Position numbers and translations under genes: made by a program. Positions 43,697 to 52,935 of a DNA stretch of 64,000 nucleotides are shown here, one piece after another; positions within the stretch are counted from its first letter, which is position 1, and the number at the start of each line of letters is the position of its first letter. The stretch comes from Vallitaleaceae bacterium 9-2 (lineage in GTDB: Bacteria; Bacillota; Clostridia; Lachnospirales; Vallitaleaceae), in contig CP121691.1 in assembly GCA_038396585.1 (NCBI GenBank), forward strand, positions 248,001 to 312,000. Reading direction: 5' to 3'. Below the pieces are notes generated by a model. The model did not search any database and was not told where the DNA came from. It saw only the letters and a program-made list of their open reading frames with translations.

Positions 43697-44821
43697 ATGC
43701 GCGTATTGCATTTAATCAGTGGTGGAGACACAGGTGGAGCAAAGACACATGTCATCACGTTACTTCAGGAATTAAAACAAAAGATTGATATAGAATTAGT
43801 TTGCTTGTCAGAAGGTGTTTTTTTTGAAGAAGCAAAAAAATCAGGGATTAAGGCAAAACTTTTTGAACAAAAGTCGAGACTGGACTATACGTCTATCCGT
43901 GAACTAGTACAATATCTTCAAAGTCAGAACTTTGATCTTTTGCATTGCCATGGAGCAAGGGCTAATTTTGTGAGCAATTATATCCGAAAACGCGTGGATA
44001 TTCCAATTGTAACAACAATTCATAGTGATTATCGTTTGGATTTTGAAAACCAACTCTACAAAAAAATCATTTTCACATATTTGAATCGTATAAGTCTAAA
44101 AAAGATGGACTTTTTTTTAACGGTGACAGATACCTTCAAAAAAATGATGAGTTCAGAAGGTTTTTCAGAAGATAGAATGTATACCATATATAATGGTGTG
44201 AAGCCACAACATTGGATAAAATCATATTCTAAGCAGACCTCAGCAACCTTAACCTTTGGTTGTGCGACACGATTGGTACCAATCAAGGGGACGGATGTAT
44301 TATTAGAGGCGGCAAATATATGCAAAGAAGAAGGATATTCCTTTAAAATATTGATTGCTGGACATGGTGAAAAAAAATATACAGAACGATTGCATAGTTA
44401 TGTTGAAGAACACGAACTAAAGACACATGTCGAGTTTTTAGGATTTGTTAAGGATATGCAGTCTTTTTATGAAAAGATTGATGTCAATATTTTACCATCC
44501 TATACAGAAAGCTTTCCTTATGCCCTTTTAGAAGGGGGAGAACGCGCAATTGCTACAATTGCATCTCGAGCAGGGGGCATTGTTGAAATGATTGAAGATG
44601 ACGTCACAGGTAAATTGTTTGATGTAGGAGATGCAAAGACATTGGCGACAATTATGATGGATATGATTAATCGACAATACGACTTGGAAAAATTAGGGCT
44701 ACAGTTTCGGGAAAAGATTCATCAATCTTTTTCGGATGCGGCAATGGCGAACCGACATGTTGAGATTTATACCAATATATTAGAGCGAGTACATAAAAAC
44801 CCTTTAAATAAAGAAGCATAA
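43697..44821 (+). CDS. Glycosyltransferase family 4 protein
   Basis: This 374-residue protein has GT-B fold signs: GGDTGGAKTHVITLLQEL near the N-terminus and the donor-site segment SYTESFPYALLEGGERAIATIASRAGG near residue 270. It transfers a sugar from a nucleotide donor; acceptor unknown. AAGGAAAAAG precedes the ATG. It lies 2.2 kb before the exopolysaccharide cluster, separated by two minus-strand genes, and could belong to the same pathway. Confidence 0.9.
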   Translation: MRVLHLISGGDTGGAKTHVITLLQELKQKIDIELVCLSEGVFFEEAKKSGIKAKLFEQKSRLDYTSIRELVQYLQSQNFDLLHCHGARANFVSNYIRKRVDIPIVTTIHSDYRLDFENQLYKKIIFTYLNRISLKKMDFFLTVTDTFKKMMSSEGFSEDRMYTIYNGVKPQHWIKSYSKQTSATLTFGCATRLVPIKGTDVLLEAANICKEEGYSFKILIAGHGEKKYTERLHSYVEEHELKTHVEFLGFVKDMQSFYEKIDVNILPSYTESFPYALLEGGERAIATIASRAGGIVEMIEDDVTGKLFDVGDAKTLATIMMDMINRQYDLEKLGLQFREKIHQSFSDAAMANRHVEIYTNILERVHKNPLNKEA

Positions 44822-44840
44822 ATAAAAAAGCATAATAAAA

Positions 44841-44883
44841 AAGCGTTAGTATATGAGTGTAGACTCAATACTGACGCTTTTAT
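44841..44883. terminator. Bidirectional terminator
   Basis: AAAAGCGTTAGTAT...GAGT and ACTC..ATACTGACGCTTTT form a long stem with A-run and T-run on the two sides, between the plus-strand glycosyltransferase and the minus-strand HD-GYP gene. Confidence 0.85.
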
Positions 44884-44904
44884 TGTATATAAGCTTCGTC
44901 CGTA

Positions 44905-45993
44905 TTACAAAATTTCGTCGATGGTGATGTGAGGTTCAAACATCAAATCGACCATTTGATCATTGATTTGAATAATTGGACGTGATGGTGATTGATTATG
45001 TATAAACACAATGCGTGCACGTTCGCCGGTAGATAGGAGAACGTCTTTTCCCAAATAATGATGGGCGATATTTTCTAAAAAGACAAAGAGAAGATTGGTG
45101 TCAAGTAATCCATAAGATTCTTGTTCAAACATCTGAATGACTTTAAAGGGCGAATATTTATCGTGATAGGAACGCTGAGATGTCATCGCATCATAGATGT
45201 CGACAATACCTATAATCTTAGCAAACAGAGGTATTTGTTCATCTTTTAATCCAAGTGGATATCCTGAACCGTCTATTTTTTCATGATGTAGTAGGACACC
45301 ATTTTTAATGTCATCATTGATATCATAGTCACGGATAATATCATACCCAAAATTCGTATGTTTCTTGATGGATTCAAACTCATCAACAGTGAGCTTGCCG
45401 GGTTTATTTAGAATATCAGGACTAATATTTAATTTACCGATATCGTGTAAAAAACCGGATATGGTCAAATCCTTAATCTCCTTATCAGACAAACCAAGCC
45501 ATCCACCAAAGATATTAGCTAACATCGCCGTATTTAAGCTATGGGTAAAGGTATAGTCGTCTTCATTGCGCAAGTGATAGAGATAATTAAACAAATCACT
45601 TTTGGTACGTAAGGACTTAATTAGTGTGGTGCTAATATCATAGAGTTCATTCTCGTCAATATCTTCACCCAATAAGACATCATTTAGTTTTTCCTGTGTC
45701 AATGCCTGTTGTAATAAATACTCTGTCTTAAACTCCTGAAAGTTTTTGGTCTTGCGATAAGAGATATTTATTGGGCGATTATCCTCTGGGGGAGCTTTTT
45801 CGAGAAAGGGTTGAGCAGTATCCTCATAAATTACAATAGAAGGTAATTGATAGAGGCGTATGCGAAATAAATGCTTTTCATCAATTAAAGTATCTGCCGG
45901 GATTAACAATAATCCTTTTGGTGTATATAAGTCTTCAGCTAGAACCATACCAGGCTGTAGCTGGTTAGTTGTAAGTTGTAGTTTTGTCTTCAT
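44905..45993 (-). CDS. HD-GYP domain protein (probable c-di-GMP phosphodiesterase)
   Basis: This 362-residue protein has an N-terminal part of about 120 residues without clear family (starts KLQLTTNQLQPGMVLAEDLYTPKG, a DUF3391-like opening) and a C-terminal HD-GYP domain with SGFLHDIGKLNI, HTNFGYDI, LLHHEKIDGSGYP and DIYDAMTS. All metal ligands and the GYP signature are present, so hydrolysis of cyclic di-GMP is likely. GTGGGG lies upstream of the ATG. It may tune motility and polysaccharide output. Confidence 0.9.
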   Translation of the reverse strand: MKTKLQLTTNQLQPGMVLAEDLYTPKGLLLIPADTLIDEKHLFRIRLYQLPSIVIYEDTAQPFLEKAPPEDNRPINISYRKTKNFQEFKTEYLLQQALTQEKLNDVLLGEDIDENELYDISTTLIKSLRTKSDLFNYLYHLRNEDDYTFTHSLNTAMLANIFGGWLGLSDKEIKDLTISGFLHDIGKLNISPDILNKPGKLTVDEFESIKKHTNFGYDIIRDYDINDDIKNGVLLHHEKIDGSGYPLGLKDEQIPLFAKIIGIVDIYDAMTSQRSYHDKYSPFKVIQMFEQESYGLLDTNLLFVFLENIAHHYLGKDVLLSTGERARIVFIHNQSPSRPIIQINDQMVDLMFEPHITIDEIL

Positions 45994-46086
45994 AATTCCC
46001 CACCTTGCATAAAGTTAGATTAACAATCATTATACTACAGACATTATAACACAAATTGGTGCAAGGTGGGACTACTTCTTAATGGA

Positions 46087-46641
46087 TTATATAAAATGCT
46101 TATAGATAGGTTTCATAGCAAGATGTAGAAGGTAAGTCACGAGAGAGACAACAATAGCTTTGATGATATTAAATGGAAGAAAGATGGCAAGAACGGTATC
46201 CCAACGCATTGAAAAAGTCAATGAACTGCCAAAATATAAAGGTAAGATAACAAATAAGTTGGCAATACATGCAACAGCAACCATAGAAAGTGAACCGGTT
46301 ACAAGACCAAAAAACAGCCCTTTATTGCTTTTAGTTTTTTTGAAAAGTATAGATGCGGGAACGACAAATGCAATACCAACAATTAGATTGGCAAGTTCAC
46401 CAATACCTGCAGTTCGGGTAATGATTAAAGCCTTTAATAGGTTTTTAACCAATTGTATGGCCGCAGCTGCAAGAGGACCCATAGTAATACCGCCAATCAT
46501 TGCAATAACATCACTAAAGTCCATTTTTAGATATTCAGCAAAACCAATGTAGAATTCAAGAAGCATGATAATGAAAGCCAACGCACTAAAAACGCCAATG
46601 CGCACAATGTAACGAGTTTTTTGATTTGAAAATGAGTACAT
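46087..46641 (-). CDS. ribU: ECF transporter S component, riboflavin (RibU)
   Basis: This 184-residue membrane protein has about six hydrophobic segments (for example IGVFSALAFIIMLLEFYI) and the family motif around DFSDVIAMIGGITMGPLAAA. It binds vitamin and works with a shared energising module encoded elsewhere. The FMN riboswitch directly upstream identifies the ligand as riboflavin. AAGGAG lies before the ATG. Confidence 0.92.
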   Translation of the reverse strand: MYSFSNQKTRYIVRIGVFSALAFIIMLLEFYIGFAEYLKMDFSDVIAMIGGITMGPLAAAAIQLVKNLLKALIITRTAGIGELANLIVGIAFVVPASILFKKTKSNKGLFFGLVTGSLSMVAVACIANLFVILPLYFGSSLTFSMRWDTVLAIFLPFNIIKAIVVSLVTYLLHLAMKPIYKHFI

Positions 46642-46723
46642 AATAATTCTCCTTTAGAGGGTGGCGAATACTTCTATAAGATTTTCCTAGAGCAAAAACA
46701 ATGAGGTATAGCCTCGTTAGCAA

Positions 46724-46753
46724 TAAAAAAAACCTCGAAAAAAATTCGAGGCA
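46724..46753 (-). terminator. Riboswitch-controlled terminator
   Basis: CCTCGAA and TTCGAGG form a stem with an A/T loop. On the minus strand it is followed by a run of eight T. It lies between the FMN aptamer and ribU, as expected for control by premature termination. Confidence 0.8.
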
Positions 46754-46781
46754 TCGTTAATAAAATAATCGATCTATTCTT

Positions 46782-46888
46782 ACTTCTATCATCCAGACTG
46801 TACTGTCGGTCTTGGAATTGCACCAAGTCAACCAAAAAGGTTCGCGGACTATCACCGCCGGTCGGGAATTTCACCCTGCCCCGAAGTA
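46782..46888 (-). ncRNA. FMN riboswitch (RFN element)
   Basis: Read on the minus strand the conserved blocks of the RFN element are present in order: CTTCGGGGCAGGGTGAAATT, CCCGACCGGCGGTGATAGTC, GGTGCAATTCCAAGACCG, and ACAGTACAGTCTGGATG, closed by GAAG at the end. FMN binding should favour the terminator at 46724-46753 and shut off ribU. Confidence 0.96.
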
Positions 46889-46911
46889 TTCATTTAATTG
46901 TTTACAGTTCA

Positions 46912-46940
46912 AGTATACAAGAGAAAAAAAAACTTGTCAA
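46912..46940 (-). promoter_or_regulatory. Promoter of the riboswitch-ribU transcript
   Basis: On the minus strand TTGACA (46935-46940) and TATACT (46912-46917) are separated by 17 bp, about 25 nt before the riboswitch. Confidence 0.85.
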
Positions 46941-46963
46941 TAAAATTTTAATGGTTTGTTTGG

Positions 46964-46991
46964 TTGATATTTTTCTAAGTTAGGTTATAAT
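46964..46991 (+). promoter_or_regulatory. Promoter of the exopolysaccharide cluster
   Basis: TTGATA (46964-46969) and TATAAT (46986-46991) with a 16-bp spacer lie 50 nt before the first gene of the cluster, divergent from the ribU promoter. Confidence 0.75.
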
Positions 46992-47041
46992 TGTACATGA
47001 TATGTAAAAAGTGAGATAAATAGAGAGTTTGAGGTTAATTT

Positions 47042-49906
47042 ATGAAGTTTAAATTTAAAATAAAAAAGATAATGAGCTATGCAGTGATTTTTTCGGCATT
47101 ATTAGGTTCTGTGAGTGTTCCGATACAGGCAAATGTTCTTATTGATGAGATTGTTCAGCGCGAGACGGTGACAAAAGGATTAACATATGAATATAAATCA
47201 AAATTCACTCAAGCAGGGTGGGTTGATTTGCATGTACTTAAAATGGATTTAGCGGAGGAACAGGTTGCACTGGATATTTTGCAATCGAGTGAAGCTTTTG
47301 GAAAAAAAGAAACACTGCATGCACTAGCAACAAAAAGTGAGCAAAATGTTGTGGCAGGTATTAATGCGTCATTTTTTAATATGGCAGGATCATCGAGTGA
47401 GCCGGTAGGGGTTATCTATGAAGACGGCTATTCTTATGCGATGCATAATTATAATACCTCCAAAAAAGGTGTTGCTTCACTGCTCCAATACGAAAGCGGA
47501 AGAGTGCTTTTTGATTTTTTTGATACAAGTTTTAAGGTGACGACAGATCAAGGACAAAACCTTTATGTTGAAGGTATTAATAAAATTGTCATTGGTAAGT
47601 CGCCGGTTATCTATAACCGAAACTTTGGAGCTACGACACAACAAATTGATCAAAGTGCCAATTTATATAAAATTGTTGTACAAGACAATCAAGTCAGCCA
47701 AATTATTGGTGCAAAAGAACCCGCACAAATTCCAATGATGGAACAGGGGTATGTTATTGCAATCCCTGAAGCGCTTCTAGCCGAAGCGGAATACTTAAAA
47801 ATGTTTGAAGTGGGGACAGGGGTTGAATTTATTGTACATTCTACGATTAATACAGAGGAGCTTAAATTAGCGATTAGTGGTTCGGGTAAGGTGCTTGAGA
47901 ATGGTCAGTATAGTTCAGAAGGGCATATTATAAGTAAGGATGCGCGTCAACCAAGGTCGGTTCTTGGAGTGACAGCGGATGGACGCTACCTGATTGCCAT
48001 GAGTATTGATGGAAGAGGTACAAGTATCGGGGCGACACATGCAGAGGTTGCCAGCTATTTAAGAGAATACAATGTTACGGATGCGATACAGCTTGATGGA
48101 GGAGGAAGTACAACCTTAGTGAGTCGAGAGGTGGGACATACAGACCTTCGAGTTAAAAACACAGTATCTGGTGGCGCGCAGCGAAAGATATTAAACGGAC
48201 TTGGCTTTGTGAGTCTAGCGCAAACCGGTCCTGTAAAGTCGATTAAAATAATACAATCGGATGAACGTATCTTTAAAAACAATCCGGTACAATTAGAAGT
48301 CATAGGTTTTGATGAGAATTATAATCCAGTGGAAATCAACTATCGCAACCTGGCATGGAGCGTTGATGGAATCCAAGGAAATTGGCAGACGAATACGTTT
48401 ATTCCAACCGTAGGCGGTGATGGAACGATTTCTTGTTACTACGAAGGGTTAATGGCAACGTCGGAGATTGAAAGTTTGGATGCGCCAATTGATATTGAAG
48501 TTTCCCCAAAAATTCTTTCTTTGGACCATAATCAAAGTGGCGAATTTAATGTCTATGGAACCGACAAAAGTGGTTATCAAGGGCGTATTCATAACACAGA
48601 TGTAACATATACAATTGAGGATAACCAAGGCGTAGGTGAGTTTCGTGATGGAAAATTTTACACGACTTCAAAAAATGGAATTGCAAAAGTGACAGTGTCT
48701 ATGGGTGAACAAAGTACAACTGCGTATATTGTTGTAGGAAATGAATATAGCTCGATAGCTGCATTTGAAAGTATGCAATATTATCCACGTAGTTATCCTG
48801 AAGAAAATGTACAGGGCGAGATATTTATAGAAACCGAGAATACGGTAGATACAGATAAAGCCTATCGTTTTAACTATAGCTTTTCAAAATCATCTCAAGC
48901 ACAGGCTTTTTATATGATGATGAATAATTTCTATTTAAATAAACCAACGGAGACGATTAGTCTATGGCTAAATGGAAATAACAGTGAGCATATGTTTAGA
49001 GGAAATATTATTGACGCTGTTGGCGGGCAGTATACAATTACGTTTTCTCATGCCATTAACTGGACGGGCTGGCAAGAGGTTGAGGCAGAGATTCCAGCAG
49101 GTGTCCAGTTCCCTATCCAGTTAGATCGCTTATATGTGGTTGCATTACAATCTAGTGAACCTTATCAAGGAACCCTTGTGATAGACCAATTAAGCGCAAT
49201 GACAACGGTGGATACAAGTAATCTACGCTTTGATGAAGATGGATTCATCAATGATCCACTCATGGCAAAAATCAAGCCGCAAGACAGTTTCGAAATTAAG
49301 TTGTTTGGTCCGACATCATTTAAAAACCGATTGTTAGATACGGTTATTTCGTCTAAGGTATATGAAGAGATGAATCAAGCAGATTACGGTGTCTTTGCCG
49401 GAAGCTCAGATGTGGATACATCCCGTTTGACAGGAAATTACTCCATTTGGAAAAACATGTATTCTGAAAAAGTTGTGGATAAGACAAAAATCATTACATT
49501 AGGAACAGCAAGTGGTGGATTGCGCACAACGGATTACACACAATATAGTAAATTAAAGCAAACGCTCGCAAGAACGAGTGAAAACTCCATTATTATTATT
49601 GGAAGTAAAAATCCCTTAACAAGTTTTACGGATGAAAAAGAAGGTGAATTTTTACATAATATATTCAAAGAATATATGGAAAAAACAGGCAAGCAGATTT
49701 TTTATGTCAATGCAAGTGGATATACAACCGATGTTACGATTAAAGACGGTGTGCGCTATATTGACACAAGTGGCTTGTGGTATAAAGTCCAAGACCGATA
49801 TGTGGACTTGAATAAGATGTTATATCAAGTGCGCTTCTTTGTAGAAGGCAGCGATGTATCATATATGATTGAGCCGATTTTTCCGGCAGTAAAAATTAAC
49901 GAGTAA
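47042..49906 (+). CDS. Secreted phosphodiester glycosidase (NAGPA-domain) protein
   Basis: This 954-residue protein has an N-terminal signal peptide (FSALLGSVSVPIQA), then a NAGPA domain (about 90-395) with GINASFFNM, RQPRSVLGVTADGRYLI and the core motif AIQLDGGGSTTLVS. Such domains cleave or process phosphodiester-linked sugars and occur beside exopolysaccharide genes. The next 300 residues look like Ig-like and carbohydrate-binding beta domains. The last 200 (DYGVFAGSSDVDTSRLTGNY to the end) have no clear family. GAGGTTAATT precedes the ATG weakly. First gene of the cluster. Confidence 0.85.
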   Translation: MKFKFKIKKIMSYAVIFSALLGSVSVPIQANVLIDEIVQRETVTKGLTYEYKSKFTQAGWVDLHVLKMDLAEEQVALDILQSSEAFGKKETLHALATKSEQNVVAGINASFFNMAGSSSEPVGVIYEDGYSYAMHNYNTSKKGVASLLQYESGRVLFDFFDTSFKVTTDQGQNLYVEGINKIVIGKSPVIYNRNFGATTQQIDQSANLYKIVVQDNQVSQIIGAKEPAQIPMMEQGYVIAIPEALLAEAEYLKMFEVGTGVEFIVHSTINTEELKLAISGSGKVLENGQYSSEGHIISKDARQPRSVLGVTADGRYLIAMSIDGRGTSIGATHAEVASYLREYNVTDAIQLDGGGSTTLVSREVGHTDLRVKNTVSGGAQRKILNGLGFVSLAQTGPVKSIKIIQSDERIFKNNPVQLEVIGFDENYNPVEINYRNLAWSVDGIQGNWQTNTFIPTVGGDGTISCYYEGLMATSEIESLDAPIDIEVSPKILSLDHNQSGEFNVYGTDKSGYQGRIHNTDVTYTIEDNQGVGEFRDGKFYTTSKNGIAKVTVSMGEQSTTAYIVVGNEYSSIAAFESMQYYPRSYPEENVQGEIFIETENTVDTDKAYRFNYSFSKSSQAQAFYMMMNNFYLNKPTETISLWLNGNNSEHMFRGNIIDAVGGQYTITFSHAINWTGWQEVEAEIPAGVQFPIQLDRLYVVALQSSEPYQGTLVIDQLSAMTTVDTSNLRFDEDGFINDPLMAKIKPQDSFEIKLFGPTSFKNRLLDTVISSKVYEEMNQADYGVFAGSSDVDTSRLTGNYSIWKNMYSEKVVDKTKIITLGTASGGLRTTDYTQYSKLKQTLARTSENSIIIIGSKNPLTSFTDEKEGEFLHNIFKEYMEKTGKQIFYVNASGYTTDVTIKDGVRYIDTSGLWYKVQDRYVDLNKMLYQVRFFVEGSDVSYMIEPIFPAVKINE

Positions 49907-49915
49907 GGGGATTCC

Positions 49916-51343
49916 ATGAGATTACGGATTCAGAATTTTTTTAACTCCAGTGTGGGGTACTTACCATTTAAAATCATCGAAGGCATTTTTGGCATTGTCA
50001 GCTTGTCGCTATACTCTCATTTGCTTTTGCCACACGAATACGGGCTATACGGTATTATTAATAATACCGTTATGCTCACGTATTTGCTGGCTTTTGGATG
50101 GTTTTATTTTGTTGCTATGCGATTTATTGGAGAAATCGATAATCTGGATGAACGAAAAACATTTTTTTCCAATATGTTGTCGTTACAAGGACGCATCTAT
50201 GGCCTGTTAATATTGATATACTTAGGCTTATCGATGATTTTGATTTACGGATTTTCATTTAATCCCTGGTTGCTGGTTGTATATGTGGTTTTCTTTGTGG
50301 GATATATGTTTAATCAATTTTATATTAATCTCTTATTATATGTTCACATGCGTTTTTTGAATGTTGTTCTTGTCGTATTGGCAGCAGTATTAAAACCAAT
50401 GCTGGTCTATGGATTTTACAAATCAGGGATTGATACAATCTATATCTTATTTTTGGGACATGGTGTAGTCGATATTACGCTAGGACTTATCGCCTTTTAC
50501 TATATTCGTCCATATCGATATTTTTCAAAAAATAGCATCAAAAAAGAGCAGTTTAAAGAGTACTTGCGATATGGTTTCCCATTAATTGGCTTAACACTAA
50601 CTATGTATGTGTTAAATATTTCAGACCGATATATTCTTCGGTTTTTTTATTCGGAGTATGTAGTTGGTCTATATGTTCCTAATTATGCGATTGCTTCATC
50701 GACATTTTTAATGATTGCCTATGGACTGTCGCGAGGGTTTTATCCTAAACTTTTAACGGCATGGGGAAAAGAATCTAAAAAAGAAGCAGGACGTATTCTT
50801 TCGTTTGGTATCAAAACATATATTTTACTTGGACTTCCGGCGGCAACGGGAATGCTGCTTTTATCAAAAGATATTGGACAGATTATTATTGCCAAAGAGT
50901 ATGAAGCAGGATATGCGGTCATAGGAATTGTTGCTTTTGGAATGTTTTTTCTTAATTTAGCCGACTATATGAATAAAGAATGGGAGCTGAGTAAAAACAC
51001 TCGACCTATTTTTATTAACAGTTTGATTGCAGCGGTGGTGAATTTAGGATTGAACTTGATACTTATTCCAAAGTATGGGCTCATTATGGCAGCCCATACC
51101 ACGCTGGTTGCTTCCATCATTTACTTTGTTGCAAGTGGTGTTCGACGCAAAAAAATTCTTGAAGTGGTGATAGAAAAAAAATATCTATTTTCTGTGATTT
51201 TTGCTAATTTAGTGATGAGTATTTGTGTTATAATAAGTGCAGTGTTGCCACTTCAAGGATATGTGCTTATTGTTGCTAAAGCGATGATTGGTATTGTAAG
51301 TTACTTTGCAGCATGGTTTTTAATGAAAAAAATACTACGATGA
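49916..51343 (+). CDS. Polysaccharide flippase (Wzx/MATE superfamily)
   Basis: This 475-residue protein has 12 or more hydrophobic segments and the N-terminal pattern of Wzx flippases (VGYLPFKIIEGIFGIVSLSLYSHLLLPHEYGLYGI). It should move lipid-linked oligosaccharides across the membrane. AAGGGG lies before the ATG, 9 nt after the NAGPA gene. Followed by an acyltransferase gene that starts just after its stop. Confidence 0.9.
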   Translation: MRLRIQNFFNSSVGYLPFKIIEGIFGIVSLSLYSHLLLPHEYGLYGIINNTVMLTYLLAFGWFYFVAMRFIGEIDNLDERKTFFSNMLSLQGRIYGLLILIYLGLSMILIYGFSFNPWLLVVYVVFFVGYMFNQFYINLLLYVHMRFLNVVLVVLAAVLKPMLVYGFYKSGIDTIYILFLGHGVVDITLGLIAFYYIRPYRYFSKNSIKKEQFKEYLRYGFPLIGLTLTMYVLNISDRYILRFFYSEYVVGLYVPNYAIASSTFLMIAYGLSRGFYPKLLTAWGKESKKEAGRILSFGIKTYILLGLPAATGMLLLSKDIGQIIIAKEYEAGYAVIGIVAFGMFFLNLADYMNKEWELSKNTRPIFINSLIAAVVNLGLNLILIPKYGLIMAAHTTLVASIIYFVASGVRRKKILEVVIEKKYLFSVIFANLVMSICVIISAVLPLQGYVLIVAKAMIGIVSYFAAWFLMKKILR

Positions 51344-51357
51344 AAAAGGTGATAACA

Positions 51358-51876
51358 ATGAAAACGGTAGCGCTTGTTCTGTACTATCTTGTAGGAAAGC
51401 ACTTGCCAAAATCTCAAGGCAAACTTGGTGCAATCAGTCAAGCCATTCGCTATTTTTTATGCAAATATATTTTTGATCAAATAGGTGCACAGGTAAATAT
51501 AGAAAAGAATGTCTTCTTTGGTTCGGGTAGAGATATCTCAATCGGAGAGCAATCGGGTATTGGGGTTAATGCTTGGGTGCAGGGACCACTACACATAGGC
51601 AAGTATGTTATGATGGGACCGGATGTACTGATTTATACTAAAAATCATGAGTATGCCCGCACAGATATTCCGATGATTCACCAAGGCGATACAGAGCCTT
51701 TACCCGTAGTGATTGAAGATGATGTATGGATTGGTGCTCGAGTAATTATTCTACCGGGGGTAACCGTTGGTACAGGAAGTATTGTCGGTGCCGGATCGGT
51801 AGTTACAAAAGACATTGAACCTTATTCCATTGTTGGTGGGGTTCCTGCAAAAGTGATAAAAAAAAGAGAGATGTAA
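51358..51876 (+). CDS. Hexapeptide-repeat acyltransferase (WcaF type)
   Basis: ATG at 51358 with AAAGGTGAT upstream gives 172 residues; an ATG at 51340 overlapping the flippase stop is possible. The left-handed beta-helix repeats (about residues 50-165: DVLIYTKNHEY, VIEDDVWIGARVIILPGVTVGTGSIVGAGSVVTKDI) mark an O-acetyltransferase that decorates sugars. Confidence 0.9.
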   Translation: MKTVALVLYYLVGKHLPKSQGKLGAISQAIRYFLCKYIFDQIGAQVNIEKNVFFGSGRDISIGEQSGIGVNAWVQGPLHIGKYVMMGPDVLIYTKNHEYARTDIPMIHQGDTEPLPVVIEDDVWIGARVIILPGVTVGTGSIVGAGSVVTKDIEPYSIVGGVPAKVIKKREM

Positions 51877-51941
51877 ATGAATTAGGTGTTAAAATGACCG
51901 ATGTCGTTTTGGCACCTAATCCATGAATGGAAAGGGATTAT

Positions 51942-52406
51942 ATGAAAAAAAAATTGAATTACATTGATGGGTTAATTATTGTATTGGTGTTGGCAGTGAT
52001 TGCAGGTGGAGTGTGGTATTTAACAAAAGACGATGCAGAAAGTGGCATTATTACACGTAAGACAGAAGTTGTCTATAAGGCAGAGGCAAAAAACCTTATT
52101 GACAGCACCGTAGAACAGATTCAGATTGGTGATAAGTTAGTGGCAATGGGCTCAGTTCAAGATGCAGAAATTATTGATATACAATATCGAGATGCCTATG
52201 TTGTGGAAGCTGTCGATGGTCAATTAGTACCCATAGTCCAAGCAGGGTTAAAAGATATCGTTGTTACCATTAAAGGAAAAGCCAATCAATATGGACCTTA
52301 TATTGATTTGGGTGGTCAAGAAATAAAAGCAGGTTCAAAATATTACATAAAAACAGATGTGTTTGAGGCCTATGGTAATGTGGTCGAAGTAACATCAATC
52401 AATTAG
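51942..52406 (+). CDS. DUF4330-family protein, first copy
   Basis: ATG at 51942 with AAAGGGATT upstream gives 154 residues: one N-terminal transmembrane helix (YIDGLIIVLVLAVIAGGVWYL) and an extracellular beta-rich domain. The family DUF4330 has no known function but is regularly linked with polysaccharide genes. A second copy follows 22 nt later. I infer a structural part of the export machinery. Confidence 0.8.
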   Translation: MKKKLNYIDGLIIVLVLAVIAGGVWYLTKDDAESGIITRKTEVVYKAEAKNLIDSTVEQIQIGDKLVAMGSVQDAEIIDIQYRDAYVVEAVDGQLVPIVQAGLKDIVVTIKGKANQYGPYIDLGGQEIKAGSKYYIKTDVFEAYGNVVEVTSIN

Positions 52407-52428
52407 AGAAGATAGGAAAGGCAGGCAG

Positions 52429-52923
52429 ATGAAGATGATTAACAAACAAGGAAAAGTAGCGGGCAAAATTCATATCTTTGATATTCTTATATTACTTGTA
52501 ATATTATTGGTTGGTATTACTGCATTTGAGCGTTTGACGGATAATGAATTGATTAGCTTTAGTCAGGAAGAAGACGTAAAAATTAAGTACGAGGTTGTGT
52601 TTACTGAATATAGTCAAGATTATTTTACATCTGTGGCTGTAGGCGACCAACTAGCCGAAGATAAAAAATATTTGGATGCAAAAGTGACCAATATTTTGAT
52701 TGAAGACCGTATGATTACCCGTGTCGATAATGAGGGAAAAGCTATCTCAGCACCTGACCCAATCAAAAAAAAGGTGACCATTGAAGTGGAAGCAACGGCA
52801 ACATATGAAAACCCTATATATAAAATAGGCAAGCAAGAACTTAGAGAAGGGTTGCCACATTTTTTCGTAACACAAAAGTGTAATCTTTCAGGAGTTATCT
52901 CTCAATTGCAACGAATAGAATAG
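52429..52923 (+). CDS. DUF4330-family protein, second copy
   Basis: This 164-residue protein has the same layout as its neighbour: short cytosolic start, one transmembrane helix (FDILILLVILLVGITAFERL) and an extracellular domain (KIKYEVVFTEYSQDYFTSVAVGD). Sequence similarity between the two is low but the pattern, including a VGDQL/IGDKL turn, is shared, so they probably arose by old duplication and may form a heteromer. Ribosome site GGAAAGGCAGG. Confidence 0.78.
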   Translation: MKMINKQGKVAGKIHIFDILILLVILLVGITAFERLTDNELISFSQEEDVKIKYEVVFTEYSQDYFTSVAVGDQLAEDKKYLDAKVTNILIEDRMITRVDNEGKAISAPDPIKKKVTIEVEATATYENPIYKIGKQELREGLPHFFVTQKCNLSGVISQLQRIE

Positions 52924-52935
52924 AAGGTGTTAATC

